A stretch of 64,000 nucleotides of DNA from Cytophagales bacterium (GCA_030446715.1 JAUJMU010000001.1:907297-971296); one strand, 5' to 3'. Positions 39,638-48,802 are shown, numbered from the stretch's first letter. Made by a program: numbers and translations. The notes: generated by a model from the sequence alone, not told the origin.

Positions 39638-39689
39638 GTGGCAGCGGTTAACTGTATCGAAAAAAGAGGTTGTTGCCATCTGAAGATTG

Positions 39690-39748
39690 CAAAATCCCCT
39701 CCTGGGAGCCTGCCTGCCGGCGAGGCAGGGAGTTGGGGTGGGTTCTTT
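39690..39748. repeat. Dispersed repeat with CCTGCCTGCCGGCGAGGCAGG hairpin
   Basis: AAATCCCCTCCTGGGAGCCTGCCTGCCGGC-type sequence followed by GAGTTGGGGTGGGTT resembles the CCCCTCC...GGGGTGGG dispersed intergenic repeats of Bacteroidota. The centre, CCTGCCT/AGGCAGG, forms a hairpin. Confidence 0.5.
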
Positions 39749-39789
39749 TACCCATAAAATATCTGAATGCGGATCAAGGGGTGAAAACA

Positions 39790-39846
39790 TCGGGCTTTTC
39801 TCTCGGTAGAATCGGGTTTAAATCCGATTCTACTGAGAGAAAAGCC
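39790..39846. repeat. Near-perfect 24-bp inverted repeat
   Basis: GGGCTTTTCTCTCGGTAGAATCGG and CCGATTCTACTGAGAGAAAAGCCC differ at one pair only and surround GTTTAAAT. It is longer than a normal terminator and lies between convergent genes, upstream of a separate terminator. Confidence 0.7.
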
Positions 39847-39908
39847 CCTGAAGTGCAATAATTGCGGTTTGGATATGCCAACTCCTGGTTCGCATTATTA
39901 TCCAGTAA

Positions 39909-39944
39909 AGCAAAAAGGCTTTCCATCACCGGAAAGCCTTTTGC
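39909..39944. terminator. Bidirectional terminator at the ahcY 3' end
   Basis: AGCAAAAAGGCTTTCC / GGAAAGCCTTTTGCT with a 6-base loop, 42 bases beyond the ahcY stop. Confidence 0.8.
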
Positions 39945-39985
39945 TATGTACTTACTACTCAATACCTGATACTCAATACTATCTG

Positions 39986-41293
39986 TTAGTACCGGTACCA
40001 CTCCGACTTGAACGGACCTTCCGGCGTTACGCCGATGTATTCAGCCTGATCAGAATTAAGGGTATCCAGTTCAGCACCCACCTTGGCAAGGTGCAGGCGG
40101 GCTACTTTCTCGTCAAGGTGCTTGGGCAGGGTGTATACTTTGTTCTCGTAGCTGCCGTGGTTGGTCCACAGTTCGATCTGGGCCAGCATCTGGTTGGTGA
40201 ACGAGTTGGACATTACGAAGGAAGGGTGACCGGTGGCGCAGCCAAGGTTCACCAGGCGGCCTTCCGCCAGCAGGATCACCTGCTTGCCCTCAATTTCGTA
40301 CAGATCCACCTGCGGCTTCACTTCTACTTTGGAACGGCCGTAGTTTTTGTTCAGCCACGCCATGTCAATTTCGGTATCGAAGTGACCGATGTTGCACACA
40401 ATGGCCTTGTCCTTCATGGCGCGGAAGTGACGCTCCACGATGATGTCCTTGTTACCGGTAGCAGTAATGAAAATGTCACCGATTTTGGCGGCGTTGTCCA
40501 TTTTCATCACCTGGAAACCGTCCATGGCGGCCTGCAGGGCGCAGATCGGATCAATTTCGGTTACCACTACCCGGGCACCGGCACCACGGAAAGATTCGGC
40601 AGTACCTTTGCCCACGTCACCGTAACCGGCAACTACGGCCACTTTACCGGCCATCATCACGTCGGTAGCCCGGCGAACGGCGTCTACGGCAGACTCCTTG
40701 CAGCCGTATTTGTTGTCAAACTTAGACTTGGTTACCGAATCGTTGATGTTGATGGCAGGCAGGGGCAGGGTGCCTTTGCGCATTCTTTCATACAGGCGGT
40801 GTACACCCGTAGTCGTTTCTTCGGAGATACCGCGGATACCGGCTACCATTTCAGGGTACTTGTCAAGCACCATGTTGGTGAGGTCGCCACCGTCGTCGAG
40901 GATCATGTTGAGGGGCTGACGGTCTTCACCGAAAAACAGCGTCTGCTCAATACACCAGTCAAACTCTTCCGCAGTCATGCCCTTCCAGGCAAAAACGGGG
41001 ATACCAGCGGCGGCAACCGCAGCGGCAGCGTGGTCCTGAGTGGAGAAGATATTGCAGGAAGACCAGGTCACCTGGGCGCCGAGGTGTACCAGCGTCTCGA
41101 TGAGCACGGCTGTCTGGATGGTCATGTGCAGACAACCGGCGACGCGGGCACCCTTCAGCGGCTGCGAAGGACCAAATTCTTCACGGATGGCCATCAGACC
41201 GGGCATTTCAGCCTCAGCCAGGCGGATTTCCTTGCGGCCCCAGTCGGCCAGCGAAATGTCTTTTACTTTGTAGTTAACGCGCGTTTCAATCAT
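39986..41293 (-). CDS. ahcY: Adenosylhomocysteinase (S-adenosyl-L-homocysteine hydrolase)
   Basis: Splits S-adenosylhomocysteine into adenosine and homocysteine, closing the methylation cycle. The ATG at 41293 ([19 protein letters not shown]) gives 435 residues; upstream starts are less likely. Seen: [35 protein letters not shown], the NAD-binding loop [33 protein letters not shown] and [11 protein letters not shown], ending with the conserved [19 protein letters not shown] element lies 28-35 bases upstream, and a terminator follows: a single-gene unit. Confidence 0.97.
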   Translation of the reverse strand: MIETRVNYKVKDISLADWGRKEIRLAEAEMPGLMAIREEFGPSQPLKGARVAGCLHMTIQTAVLIETLVHLGAQVTWSSCNIFSTQDHAAAAVAAAGIPVFAWKGMTAEEFDWCIEQTLFFGEDRQPLNMILDDGGDLTNMVLDKYPEMVAGIRGISEETTTGVHRLYERMRKGTLPLPAININDSVTKSKFDNKYGCKESAVDAVRRATDVMMAGKVAVVAGYGDVGKGTAESFRGAGARVVVTEIDPICALQAAMDGFQVMKMDNAAKIGDIFITATGNKDIIVERHFRAMKDKAIVCNIGHFDTEIDMAWLNKNYGRSKVEVKPQVDLYEIEGKQVILLAEGRLVNLGCATGHPSFVMSNSFTNQMLAQIELWTNHGSYENKVYTLPKHLDEKVARLHLAKVGAELDTLNSDQAEYIGVTPEGPFKSEWYRY

Positions 41294-41320
41294 TGTTATG
41301 GATGTGTTGCTGATGCCAGA

Positions 41321-41328
41321 CAAAGGTA
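41321..41328 (-). promoter_or_regulatory. -7 element (TACCTTTG) for ahcY
   Basis: Exact TAnnTTTG on the minus strand, 27 bases before the ahcY ATG. Confidence 0.5.
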
Positions 41329-41385
41329 GTCAATCGGTTTGGGTTTTGCGAAGTTTTATCCGTTTACGTTTGATTATCTCCCATT

Positions 41386-41465
41386 TCTCGCAGATGAATG
41401 CAGATTAAACCGCAGATTGACGCTGATAAAAATTTCTGCGAAAATCTGCGAGAAATTTTTTCCTG
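41386..41465. repeat. Intergenic repeat, ATCTGCG family, copy 2
   Basis: TCTCGCAGATGAATGCAGATTAAACCGCAGATT...CTGCGAAAATCTGCGAGAAATTTTTT, given here in parts. Shares its end with the copy at 24768-24836 and has ends that pair (TTTCTCGCAGAT/ATCTGCGAGAAA). Confidence 0.6.
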
Positions 41466-41468
41466 CCC

Positions 41469-42041
41469 TCAAAGGAAAAACTTCTTCCGCACAATCACTT
41501 CTTCCACCCGCTCCGGCACCAGGTACCGGATGGATTTATGCTCCCGGATGCACTGCCGGATGTAGGTAGCCGAAATATCCAGCAGCGGGGCGGCTACAAA
41601 CTTTACGTTCGGATGCTCCGCCAGCGGGCTTTTTAAGGAAGTGGGTCGGGGGTACACGTACAGGCCGTAGTATTCAAGTATCTTTTCGTAGTTCATCCAG
41701 GCAGTAAACTGGTCGAGGTTGTCTTCGCCGATGATCAGCCGGAAGGAGTGCTGGGGAAACTTTTCCTGTAAATACGTGAGGGTAGTGATGGTATAACTGG
41801 GCCGCGGCATGTGAAACTCGGCATCGGTGGCCCGCAGCCGGGGATTGTCGTCAATGGCCAGCTGCACCATATCGTACCGGTCAAATTCGTGCAGCAGCGA
41901 TTTGTTCTTCTTGAAAGGATTGTGCGGGGACACCACCAGCCACACCTGCTCCAGATCGGTATTGTAGGCCATGGTATTGGCAATAATCAGGTGCCCCACG
42001 TGCACCGGATTGAATGATCCGAAAAGCAAACCTATCCTCAA
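41469..42041 (-). CDS. nadD: Nicotinate-nucleotide adenylyltransferase NadD
   Basis: 190 residues, nucleotidyltransferase fold. Joins nicotinate mononucleotide and ATP to form NaAD in NAD synthesis. Seen: GLLFGSFNPVHVGHLIIAN with the HxGH motif (residues 17-20), WLVVSPHNPFKKNKSLL, RLIIGEDNLDQFTAWMNYE and the C-terminal ISATYIRQCIREHKSIRYLVP (ISxT/S-x-R motif). ATG at 42041. Gmk follows 94 bases upstream on the same strand, so both may be one unit. Confidence 0.93.
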   Translation of the reverse strand: MRIGLLFGSFNPVHVGHLIIANTMAYNTDLEQVWLVVSPHNPFKKNKSLLHEFDRYDMVQLAIDDNPRLRATDAEFHMPRPSYTITTLTYLQEKFPQHSFRLIIGEDNLDQFTAWMNYEKILEYYGLYVYPRPTSLKSPLAEHPNVKFVAAPLLDISATYIRQCIREHKSIRYLVPERVEEVIVRKKFFL

Positions 42042-42135
42042 GGGAATTAAGGGAATGTTGAATTTTAAGTTTTGAATGGTAAATGATCAGAAACGGCTCC
42101 GCCCTCTCCGGCCCTCATTGTGCATTAAGCATTCA

Positions 42136-42723
42136 TTATCTGACAATAAACTCATCCACCAGCTTTTGGGCCTGCGCCAGGGTATCGTCCAGGTCCTTGT
42201 TTACCAGGGTTACGTCGAACTGTCTTTCGAAGGACATTTCGAAACTGACTTTGAAGAGGCGCTTGGAAATGGAATCGTCGGAGTCGGTGCCGCGGCTGCG
42301 GAGGCGCTGCTCGAGTTCGCCCATAGAGGGTACTTTCACAAACACCGACAAGGCATTATCGCCGAAGTATCTTTTCAGTTTGAGCCCGCCCTGTACGTCT
42401 ACATCAAACAGAACGTGCTGCCCGTTGTCCCAGAGCCGCTGCACTTCTGATTTGAGGGTACCATAAAAAGCGCCTATGTACACTTCTTCCCATTCGATAA
42501 ACTCATCGCGGTCAATGCGTTGCTTGAAATCGTCGGGGGTAAGAAAGTAGTAATCTTTGCCGTGCACTTCGTTACGGCCGCGGCGGTCGCGGGTGCAGGC
42601 GGAGATAGAGAAGCCAAGCCGGGGGTCAGTAGCAAGCAGATGCCGTACAATCGTGGTCTTTCCCGACCCGGAAGGGGCAGAAAAAATAATGGCTTTGCCT
42701 TTGAAGGGGGCAGGTGAGTTGAT
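42136..42723 (-). CDS. gmk: Guanylate kinase, no canonical start codon visible
   Basis: ATP + GMP to ADP + GDP. The open frame has the full enzyme: P-loop [13 protein letters not shown], then [19 protein letters not shown] (GMP site), [23 protein letters not shown] and the lid, ending [17 protein letters not shown]. The frame reaches upstream to a TAA at about 42730, but between that stop and the P-loop there is no ATG, GTG or TTG. The codon at the place of the usual start is ATC (42723-42721), reading [14 protein letters not shown]. The GTG at 42567 is inside the GMP-binding domain and too late. So translation begins at ATC, or one base is wrong here. Confidence 0.88.
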   Translation of the reverse strand: MNSPAPFKGKAIIFSAPSGSGKTTIVRHLLATDPRLGFSISACTRDRRGRNEVHGKDYYFLTPDDFKQRIDRDEFIEWEEVYIGAFYGTLKSEVQRLWDNGQHVLFDVDVQGGLKLKRYFGDNALSVFVKVPSMGELEQRLRSRGTDSDDSISKRLFKVSFEMSFERQFDVTLVNKDLDDTLAQAQKLVDEFIVR

Positions 42724-42837
42724 AAGTGATTAAGTTATCGGGTGGAAGAAGTTGCTAAGTTAGGAGGATTAGATTAAAAAATGTTCCCCTCCCTTGCAAA
42801 CCCCGGCTCCCGATAACTTAATAACAAATGCGGCTGA

Positions 42838-43134
42838 TCAGGCAAGTTCGCCGATTTTGGATCGGATGGAACTGATTACGTCGGTTGGTACGTCTTTCCG
42901 TTTGAGGCGGTCGCAGAGGAGTTGGCGGATGGTCACTTCCAGATTGTAGTTTTCAATGCAGGGCATGCAACAATCAATGTGGTTCTGAAAGTGCCGTAGC
43001 TGGTCGGTGGTGGCTTCGCCGTCCAGTATGAGGCGGATGGCAGCTAAACATTCCTGGCGATTCTGGCAATCATTTACGTACTGGATATTTTCCTTTACTT
43101 GAATCAGTACAGGTACTTTCTTCGGCATTGACAT
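42838..43134 (-). CDS. Anti-sigma factor-like zinc-binding protein
   Basis: 98 residues. The text HIDCCMPC fits the ZAS motif Hx3Cx2C of zinc-binding anti-sigma factors (RsrA/ChrR type), and further cysteines occur upstream (NDCQNRQEC) and downstream (LLCDRL). The helical layout, with a sigma-binding helical bundle, is that of soluble group-IV anti-sigma proteins. It lies on the same strand, 270 bases downstream of an ECF sigma factor gene, its likely partner. The extra cysteines might sense redox state or zinc. The gap to the sigma gene is longer than in a tight operon. Confidence 0.75.
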   Translation of the reverse strand: MSMPKKVPVLIQVKENIQYVNDCQNRQECLAAIRLILDGEATTDQLRHFQNHIDCCMPCIENYNLEVTIRQLLCDRLKRKDVPTDVISSIRSKIGELA

Positions 43135-43404
43135 ACGGTTAGGCGTTAAAATTTTGGTAGGTTAGTCATCGGTAATTTTTTGAATCAACCAGATAGTGGT
43201 AAGCGGGCAGAGCCTCAGTTGTTTTTAACGTTATTTAACTTTTGGGTGACTTTCTATCGCAACAAGGTCACTTCCTTTTTAGTTTGCCTCCTCCGGATAA
43301 AATTAAAGTATAATTTATTCTTCGTTAATTTCTATTGCAGGAACAGCCCATCCGTAGCCGCATGCCACAGGTTCAATTCCGTAAGAATAGTTGAATATCT
43401 CTTT

Positions 43405-44001
43405 TTACTCCGTGTCTTCCTCGTCGTAGCCCATCGTTTTGGCGTAGCCTCTCAGCTTGTCCTTGAGCAGGTTCCGGGCCCGGTGCAGTCTCGAACGGAC
43501 TGTTCCGATGGGAATATCAAGGATTTTAGCCATTTCTTCGTAGGTAAATCCTTCAATATCACACAAAATGATCACCGTACGGAAATCCACCGCCAATGAG
43601 TTAAGCGCATTGGCCACTTCGTCACCGATCATCTCCGAAAGGGACTCGGAGCGGAGATCAGGAGTAATGTTATCAGCTTCGGCGTCTTCGGCGTTGTAGA
43701 AAGTTTCTACCTCCTGATAGTCCACCTTGGCCGGCTCTTTGCTTTTCTTCCGGTAGTCGTTGATGAAGCTGTTTTTCAAGATTCTGAACAGCCACGCTTT
43801 GGCGTTAGTTCCTTTCTGGAAGGAATTAATGAAGCGGAAGGCCTTCAGATAAGTATCCTGCACCAGGTCATTGGCATCGTCCTCATCCATGGTCAACCGG
43901 AAGGCGAAATTGTACATGGAATTGATGTGAGGCATGAACTCATCATCGAAGATTTTGTATTTCTCCTTTTCTGAGTAGTTTTGGGCAGGATGTTCCGACA
44001 T
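43405..44001 (-). CDS. ECF-type RNA polymerase sigma factor
   Basis: The ATG at 44001 (MSEHPAQNYSEKEKYKIFDDEF) gives 198 residues. Sigma-2 region: NFAFRLTMDEDDANDLVQDTYLKAFRFINSF and KAWLFRILKNSFINDYRKKSK (-10 recognition and core binding). Acidic linker, then sigma-4: LAVDFRTVIILCDIEGFTYEEMAKILDIPIGTVRSRLHRAR. Upstream in-frame ATGs exist (44019, 44103) but a promoter at 44023-44056 puts the transcript start at about 44016, so 44001 is the best start. Probably controlled by the ZAS protein downstream. Target genes not known. Confidence 0.93.
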   Translation of the reverse strand: MSEHPAQNYSEKEKYKIFDDEFMPHINSMYNFAFRLTMDEDDANDLVQDTYLKAFRFINSFQKGTNAKAWLFRILKNSFINDYRKKSKEPAKVDYQEVETFYNAEDAEADNITPDLRSESLSEMIGDEVANALNSLAVDFRTVIILCDIEGFTYEEMAKILDIPIGTVRSRLHRARNLLKDKLRGYAKTMGYDEEDTE

Positions 44002-44022
44002 AGGCTGTGATTGTAGCATGGG

Positions 44023-44056
44023 CAAAATTAAGACATTATCCGATTTTTTAAACAAA
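44023..44056 (-). promoter_or_regulatory. Promoter of the ECF sigma gene: TTTG at -33, TAATTTTG at -7
   Basis: Minus-strand TTTG at 44056-44053 and TAATTTTG at 44030-44023 are 22 bases apart. It looks like a housekeeping promoter, not an ECF autoregulated one. Confidence 0.55.
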
Positions 44057-44135
44057 GCCCCGGTTAACTGATTACCGCTCCCGAATTCTGGTGGATACCC
44101 CACTTTAACGGCATATACGCATTTTTGTTGATCCC

Positions 44136-44912
44136 ATGCCCGACTCCGTTCCGCTTTCGGTAGTAATCATTACTTTCAATGAGGAACGCAACATCGGCCG
44201 GTGTCTGGAATCAGTACGCGGAGTAGCGGATGAGATAGTAGTGGTGGATTCTTTCTCCACCGACAGGACCGAAGAAATATGCCGAAACTACGGGGCCAGG
44301 TTTATCCGCCACCCTTTTGAAGGCCACATTGGGCAGAAAAACTTTGCCCTTTCCCAGGCCACCCACGCCTGCGTACTTTCGCTGGATGCGGATGAGGCAC
44401 TGTCTCCGGAATTGAAAGAATCGGTGCTGGCAGCCCGCAGCGGATGGAATGCCGATGCCTGCGAAATGAACCGGCTGACCAACTACTGCGGTCACTGGAT
44501 ACGCCATACCGACTGGTACCCCGACCCGAAAATCCGGCTTTTTGACAAACGGAAAGCTGCCTGGGGCGGAGCCAATCCCCACGACCGGATCGAACTGACA
44601 CCGGGAGCCTCGCAAAAGCACATCAGCGGCGATATTCTGCATTACAGCTATCACTCCATCAGCCAGCACCTGCGCCAGCTCAATTACTTTACTGACATCG
44701 GGGCGCAGGTGGCGTTTGAAAAGGGCAAAAAAGCGCCCTTACCGGTGATGCTGTTCAGTCCCGTTACCAAGTTTATCAAAAGCTACATTATCCGGCGGGG
44801 TTTTCTGGATGGGTATTACGGATTTCTGGTCTGCGCCATTTCGGCCTTTGCCAGCTTTATTAAATACGTAAAATTGCGGGAACTCCACCGCCAGCATGAA
44901 ACCACCCCGTAG
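44136..44912 (+). CDS. GT2 glycosyltransferase, WaaE/KdtX type
   Basis: 258 residues. Seen: PLSVVIITFNEERNIGRCLESV, ADEIVVVDSFSTDRTEEICR, a GHIGQKNFAL motif and VLSLDADEALSP (DxD-like metal site), then HWIRHTDWYPDPKIRLFDKRKA, typical of the WaaE family that adds glucose or similar to lipopolysaccharide inner core. Ends with a short hydrophobic helix region (GFLVCAISAFASFIKYVK). Overlaps the next gene by 17 bases, so the two are an operon for envelope glycan assembly. Confidence 0.88.
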   Translation: MPDSVPLSVVIITFNEERNIGRCLESVRGVADEIVVVDSFSTDRTEEICRNYGARFIRHPFEGHIGQKNFALSQATHACVLSLDADEALSPELKESVLAARSGWNADACEMNRLTNYCGHWIRHTDWYPDPKIRLFDKRKAAWGGANPHDRIELTPGASQKHISGDILHYSYHSISQHLRQLNYFTDIGAQVAFEKGKKAPLPVMLFSPVTKFIKSYIIRRGFLDGYYGFLVCAISAFASFIKYVKLRELHRQHETTP

Positions 44913-45930
44913 CCTGATCATCAGCCGCACCGACAGCCTTGGCGACGTCATGCTGACCCTGCCGGTGGCCGGCCTGCTGAAAGAGAAATTCCCCGGCATC
45001 CGGATTTTCTTCCTTGGCAAAAGCTACACGCAGCCCCTCATCGAAGCCAGCCGCCACGTGGATGTATTTCTGGACCGCGAAAAGGTACTGGCCGACCCAA
45101 TGTTGCTGCGCCAGACCGGAGCGGATGCTATTGTGCACGTATTTCCGGATAAAGAAATCGCCAGAGCGGCAAAAGCGGCGGGTATTCCGCTGCGGATCGG
45201 CACCAGCCACCGGCTTTTTCACCTGTTTACCTGCAACCGCCTGGTCAACCTGAGCCGCAAAAAATCAGACCTGCACGAGACGCAGTTAAACGTAAAGCTG
45301 CTGCAACCGCTGGGTGTGCAGGAGGTGCCTTCCCTGCCGTACCTTGGCAATCTCTACGGAATGCGCACCAACTTGCTGCTACCGGATGAATTAACGCCGC
45401 ACCTGGCGGATGGCCGGTTCCGGCTGATTCTGCACCCGAAGTCAAAGGGCAGTGCCCGGGAGTGGTCAGTCCAGCAGTACTTCGATTTGGCCAAAAGCCT
45501 CCCGCCGGAAGGGTTTATCTTATTCATCACCGGAACCCGGTCTGAAGGTGAAGCAATACGGAGCCAGAGGCCGGAATTGCTGCAACTCCCGCATGTAGCT
45601 GATCTGACCGGCAAAGTTTCCCTTGCCGGGCTGCTGGCGGTAATAGCCCATTCTGATGGACTCGTCGCCTGCAGTACCGGACCGCTGCACATGGCCGCCG
45701 CCATGGGCAAGCTGGCCATTGGCATCTACCCGCCGATCCGGCCGATGCACCCGGGCCGCTGGGCTCCGGTCGGCAAGAATGCGCTGCACCTGAGCCTTGC
45801 CAGGAATTGCAGCGACTGCCGCCAAAGCGGGAACTGCGCCTGCATACAGGCCATTGAGGTGACGCAGGTGAGGGAGGCGATCATGCGGTTCAGGAAGGGC
45901 CTGGCCACTGGATCAAGCGTGGACGCTTGA
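44896..45930 (+). CDS. GT9 heptosyltransferase-like protein
   Basis: 344 residues, GT-B fold. Starts SLIISRTDSLGDVMLTLPVAG, the GT9 N-terminal signature, with LHPKSKGSAREW in the middle and LVACSTGPLHMAAAMGKLAIGIYPP (donor-site loop with STGPLH) near the C terminus. GT9 members add heptose or related sugars to the lipopolysaccharide core. It lies in an operon with the WaaE-like gene. The last codons (GSSVDA-stop) are supplied by a palindromic repeat (45909-45932), so the original end may have been changed by its insertion. Confidence 0.88.
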   Translation: MKPPRSLIISRTDSLGDVMLTLPVAGLLKEKFPGIRIFFLGKSYTQPLIEASRHVDVFLDREKVLADPMLLRQTGADAIVHVFPDKEIARAAKAAGIPLRIGTSHRLFHLFTCNRLVNLSRKKSDLHETQLNVKLLQPLGVQEVPSLPYLGNLYGMRTNLLLPDELTPHLADGRFRLILHPKSKGSAREWSVQQYFDLAKSLPPEGFILFITGTRSEGEAIRSQRPELLQLPHVADLTGKVSLAGLLAVIAHSDGLVACSTGPLHMAAAMGKLAIGIYPPIRPMHPGRWAPVGKNALHLSLARNCSDCRQSGNCACIQAIEVTQVREAIMRFRKGLATGSSVDA

Positions 45931-45955
45931 TCCAGCAGGGGACGCTTGATCCAGC
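45909..45955. repeat. Palindromic GGATCAAGCGT/ACGCTTGATCC element, three half-sites
   Basis: GGATCAAGCGT-GG-ACGCTTGATCC is a perfect 11-bp palindrome arm pair, followed after AGCAGGGG by a third ACGCTTGATCC. It supplies the stop codon of the GT9 gene. The 140 bases after it hold further GC-rich inverted words (CCGGCAAATGTTTGG / GCCGGCAGAATGTTTGAG) and no gene. Confidence 0.65.
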
Positions 45956-46096
45956 CGGCAAATGTTTGGATGAGTGTCTGGCCGGCAGAATGTTTGAGAC
46001 GCGGGTACCTGAACCGGTGGGTGCAGCAGGCCGGCACCTTACTGCTGCAGGGCTACCGGACTGCTGCTTTTCAGCTCGCGGCTACGCCCCGAATAA

Positions 46097-48531
46097 TCAA
46101 TCAGTTTTACGGATGCCGCCCCCGGTGGAATCACGACCCGTGGCAGCAGTAACATTGCGCAGCTTCCCGCCTTCATTGCGGAAAAATTCTACGGGCATCC
46201 ATTCACTGGTAATCATCAGATCTGCTCGGCTGTCATTGTCAAAGTCGGTCCAGAGGGCGGCAGTTACCAGGCCCGCGGTAGCCAGTTGGGGGCATACCTG
46301 CGCGGTTACATCGGTAAAGCGGCCCTGGGCGTTGCGGAGCACCATGCTGCGTACGGGTTTGGGGTACTGGCTCAGTTGAATACGCCCGCCCACGAACAGA
46401 TCAAGGTCACCGTCGCGGCCAAAGTCGGCAGCCGTTACTACCGACCCGCTTACCGTTTCTGCCGGCAGGGCCGCAGCGTCCAGCGTGAAGTTGCCCTTGC
46501 CGTCGTTGCGGTACAGGCGGTCCTGGTTGCTCGGCGAGCCGTCGTCGAACTCGCTGCTGCCACCCACCACGTACAGATCCAGGTCGCCGTCGTTGTCGGC
46601 GTCGAAGAACAGGCTACCCATGTCTTCTTCCGGCTTCTGTCCGGTCACCAGAGGCTGGCCGGCAAAAGTGCCGTCTCCTTTTGCCAGAAAAAGCTGGCCG
46701 GACTGAATGGCGGCACCACCCGCGAAGAAATCTTCCAGTCCATCACCGTTCACGTCGCCCACGGCGAGTCCGGGACCATTCTGGGAAAATTTATGGGGCA
46801 CCAGATGCACATTCTTAAAATCCGCGTAATCCGTTTCCTTATGTTTGAAAGCCGGTATTGCCGAAGAATCAAGCGGCTCAAAAAAGGCAAGGGTACCCGC
46901 TTCGGTTTTGGGAACTTGTGAAGCATTGCGGTAGTCCGCTACCAGCGTACTGTTGGCCGGCACCTCTTTGAGGGTCTGCTCCCGGCCGTCGGGCCAGGTT
47001 ACTTTTACGCGTCAGCTTTGGTGCCCGTGCCCATGCCAAAGTGCAGCACCTCATCTACCGAAGATTTGTAGCCGCGTATGGGATACTGCTCCCGGTACTG
47101 GCTGCTGCCCCGGGTGATTACCTCCACTTTGGCACCCAGGCCCTGCGGGTTACCGGCCGGGCCCGCCAGCTTCACCCGCAGATAGTTATGCTTCAGGTGC
47201 TTGCCGGCATCGTTGCGGTACACAAAAGCCCGCTGGTTGGTATTGTTGATCACCAGATCCAGATCACCGTCGTTGTCAAGGTCGGCATAAGCAGCGCCGT
47301 TGGAAATTCCCTGCTGCGTGATTCCCCAAGCCCCGGATTTATCGGTGAAGGTGAGATTGCCGTTGTTTTTATACACAAAATCCGGCCGGTTTACGTCCGG
47401 CAGTTTTTCCGTCCGGGCCATGGCGTTCTTTCGCTTTACATCATCAGTGCCGAACATGGATCCTTCCCGGCTGTACACGATAAAATCCATGTCGGTCACG
47501 TCTTTGCCGTAGCCGTTGGTGATAAGCAGGTCTTTCAGCCCGTCGTTGTCAAAGTCGGCAAACAGCGGCGTCCAGCTCCAGTCAGTGGCGTCTACGCCGG
47601 CCATCTGACCAATTTCGCTGAAGGTACCGTTGCCGTTGTTGAGCTGAAGGGAGTTGCGGATGTACTGCGGCTCGTAGCCCATTTCCAGCGACAGCTTAAA
47701 GCGGTCGTAATTGATGTTGCTGAACATGGATTTGTGGCGCGAATTGTCCGGCGGCAGCATATCCACTACCGCAATGTCAGAAAGGCCGTCATTGTTGAAG
47801 TCGGCAATATCGGTACCCATGCCGTTGTGGCTCTGGTGCTTCAGATAACGGGCTATCTGGTTGGTGAAGGTGCCGTCGCCGTTGTTGCGGTACAGCCGGT
47901 CGTTGCTCTTGCCCGAACCGTCGGTCATGCGGGGCCGGTTGGCGTTGCGGTTAAAGGTTTCCAGGGCATTGGTCAGCAGGTAGCAATCCAGGTCACCGTC
48001 ACTGTCATAGTCCAGGAAAGCCGCCTGGGTGCTGTAGGCATTATCGGCGAGGCCGTATTGGGCCGCCATTTCCCGGAAGGTACCGTTTTGCTGATTGATA
48101 AATAGCTGATTGACCGTATTTTTCGATTTCCCGGCAATGGAAACGTAAATATCCAGCCACCCGTCGCCGTTTACATCGGCCATGGCTACTCCGGTGGCCC
48201 AGCTATCCGTACCGGCACCTGCTTTCGCCGTAATGTCCTCAAACTGCATGTTGCCCTTGTTGAGGTACAGCCGGCCGGATACCATATTGCCGGTAAAGTA
48301 GAGGTCGGGGAGGCCGTCGTTGTTGATGTCGCCCACGGCCACGCCGCCACCGTTGTAGTGATAATCAAAGCGGATCACGTTGAGGGTGTCGCTGGCGGTA
48401 ATGGGGTGGGCAACGCTGATTCCGGGTGCTTGTGCGGAGAGCAGTTGAAAAAGCTGAGGTTCACGGTTGCGGTTACAGGCAAAGGTCAGCAACCCGGCGA
48501 TCAGTAAAAACGATAAAGGACGGAGCACCAT
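46097..48531 (-). CDS. VCBS/FG-GAP repeat lipoprotein (CRTAC1-like), frameshifted near 47010 and truncated
   Basis: ATG at 48531, lipoprotein signal (LSFLLIAGLLTFAC). Then a beta-propeller of FG-GAP/VCBS blades with Ca-binding DxNxDGxxD loops: VGDINNDGLPDLYFTG, VADVNGDGWLDIYVS, DYDSDGDLDCYLL, DFNNDGLSDIAVVDM, DFDNDGLKDLLITNG, DLDNDGDLDLVINN. A UnbV/ASPIC-like segment follows (NYLRVKLAGPAGNPQGLGAKV, DEVLHFGMG). The frame breaks at about 47010; one extra G gives KADAVKVTWPDGREQTL, then more blades (VGDVNGDGLEDFFAGG, DADNDGDLDLYVVGG). It ends abruptly at 46097, about 810 residues repaired; relatives have a longer C terminus. Surface or periplasmic protein. Confidence 0.8.
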
Positions 48532-48554
48532 GGCAATGGGAGAGGTAATCAAAA

Positions 48555-48562
48555 CAAATATA
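48555..48562 (-). promoter_or_regulatory. -7 element (TATATTTG) for the VCBS lipoprotein
   Basis: Exact TAnnTTTG on the minus strand, 23 bases before the ATG at 48531. Confidence 0.45.
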
Positions 48563-48802
48563 ACTTATTCGGGTGGGAGTATAAATAATTTCAGCCGTTA
48601 AAAAGCGCATGGGTATGCTGAGTCCGGCGACTGGGAATCATTCCGTTTATCAGCGGTAAAAAGGAGACCGGTCAGACAACCGGGCAGGGACTCAATAAGC
48701 TGGTAAACAAAAAAGCACCGGGTAAAATACACAATGCTTTTGTTGATCATGCAAAACCCTGTCTCTCCTTCAAACAGGAATTCCCAACGGGAAGCGGTTG
48801 GT

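Noticed and set aside
39869-41329. 486-codon open frame on the plus strand
   Set aside because: It is the complementary strand of ahcY; His/Val/Gly-rich translation without domains. High-GC codon bias keeps it open.
43350-43400. GGTTCAATTCC, similar to a tRNA T-loop
   Set aside because: The flanking bases do not form a T-stem, and no D-arm, anticodon arm or acceptor stem can be drawn.
47041-48105. 354-codon plus-strand frame
   Set aside because: Antisense of the VCBS repeats; repetitive translation follows the repeats, no family features.
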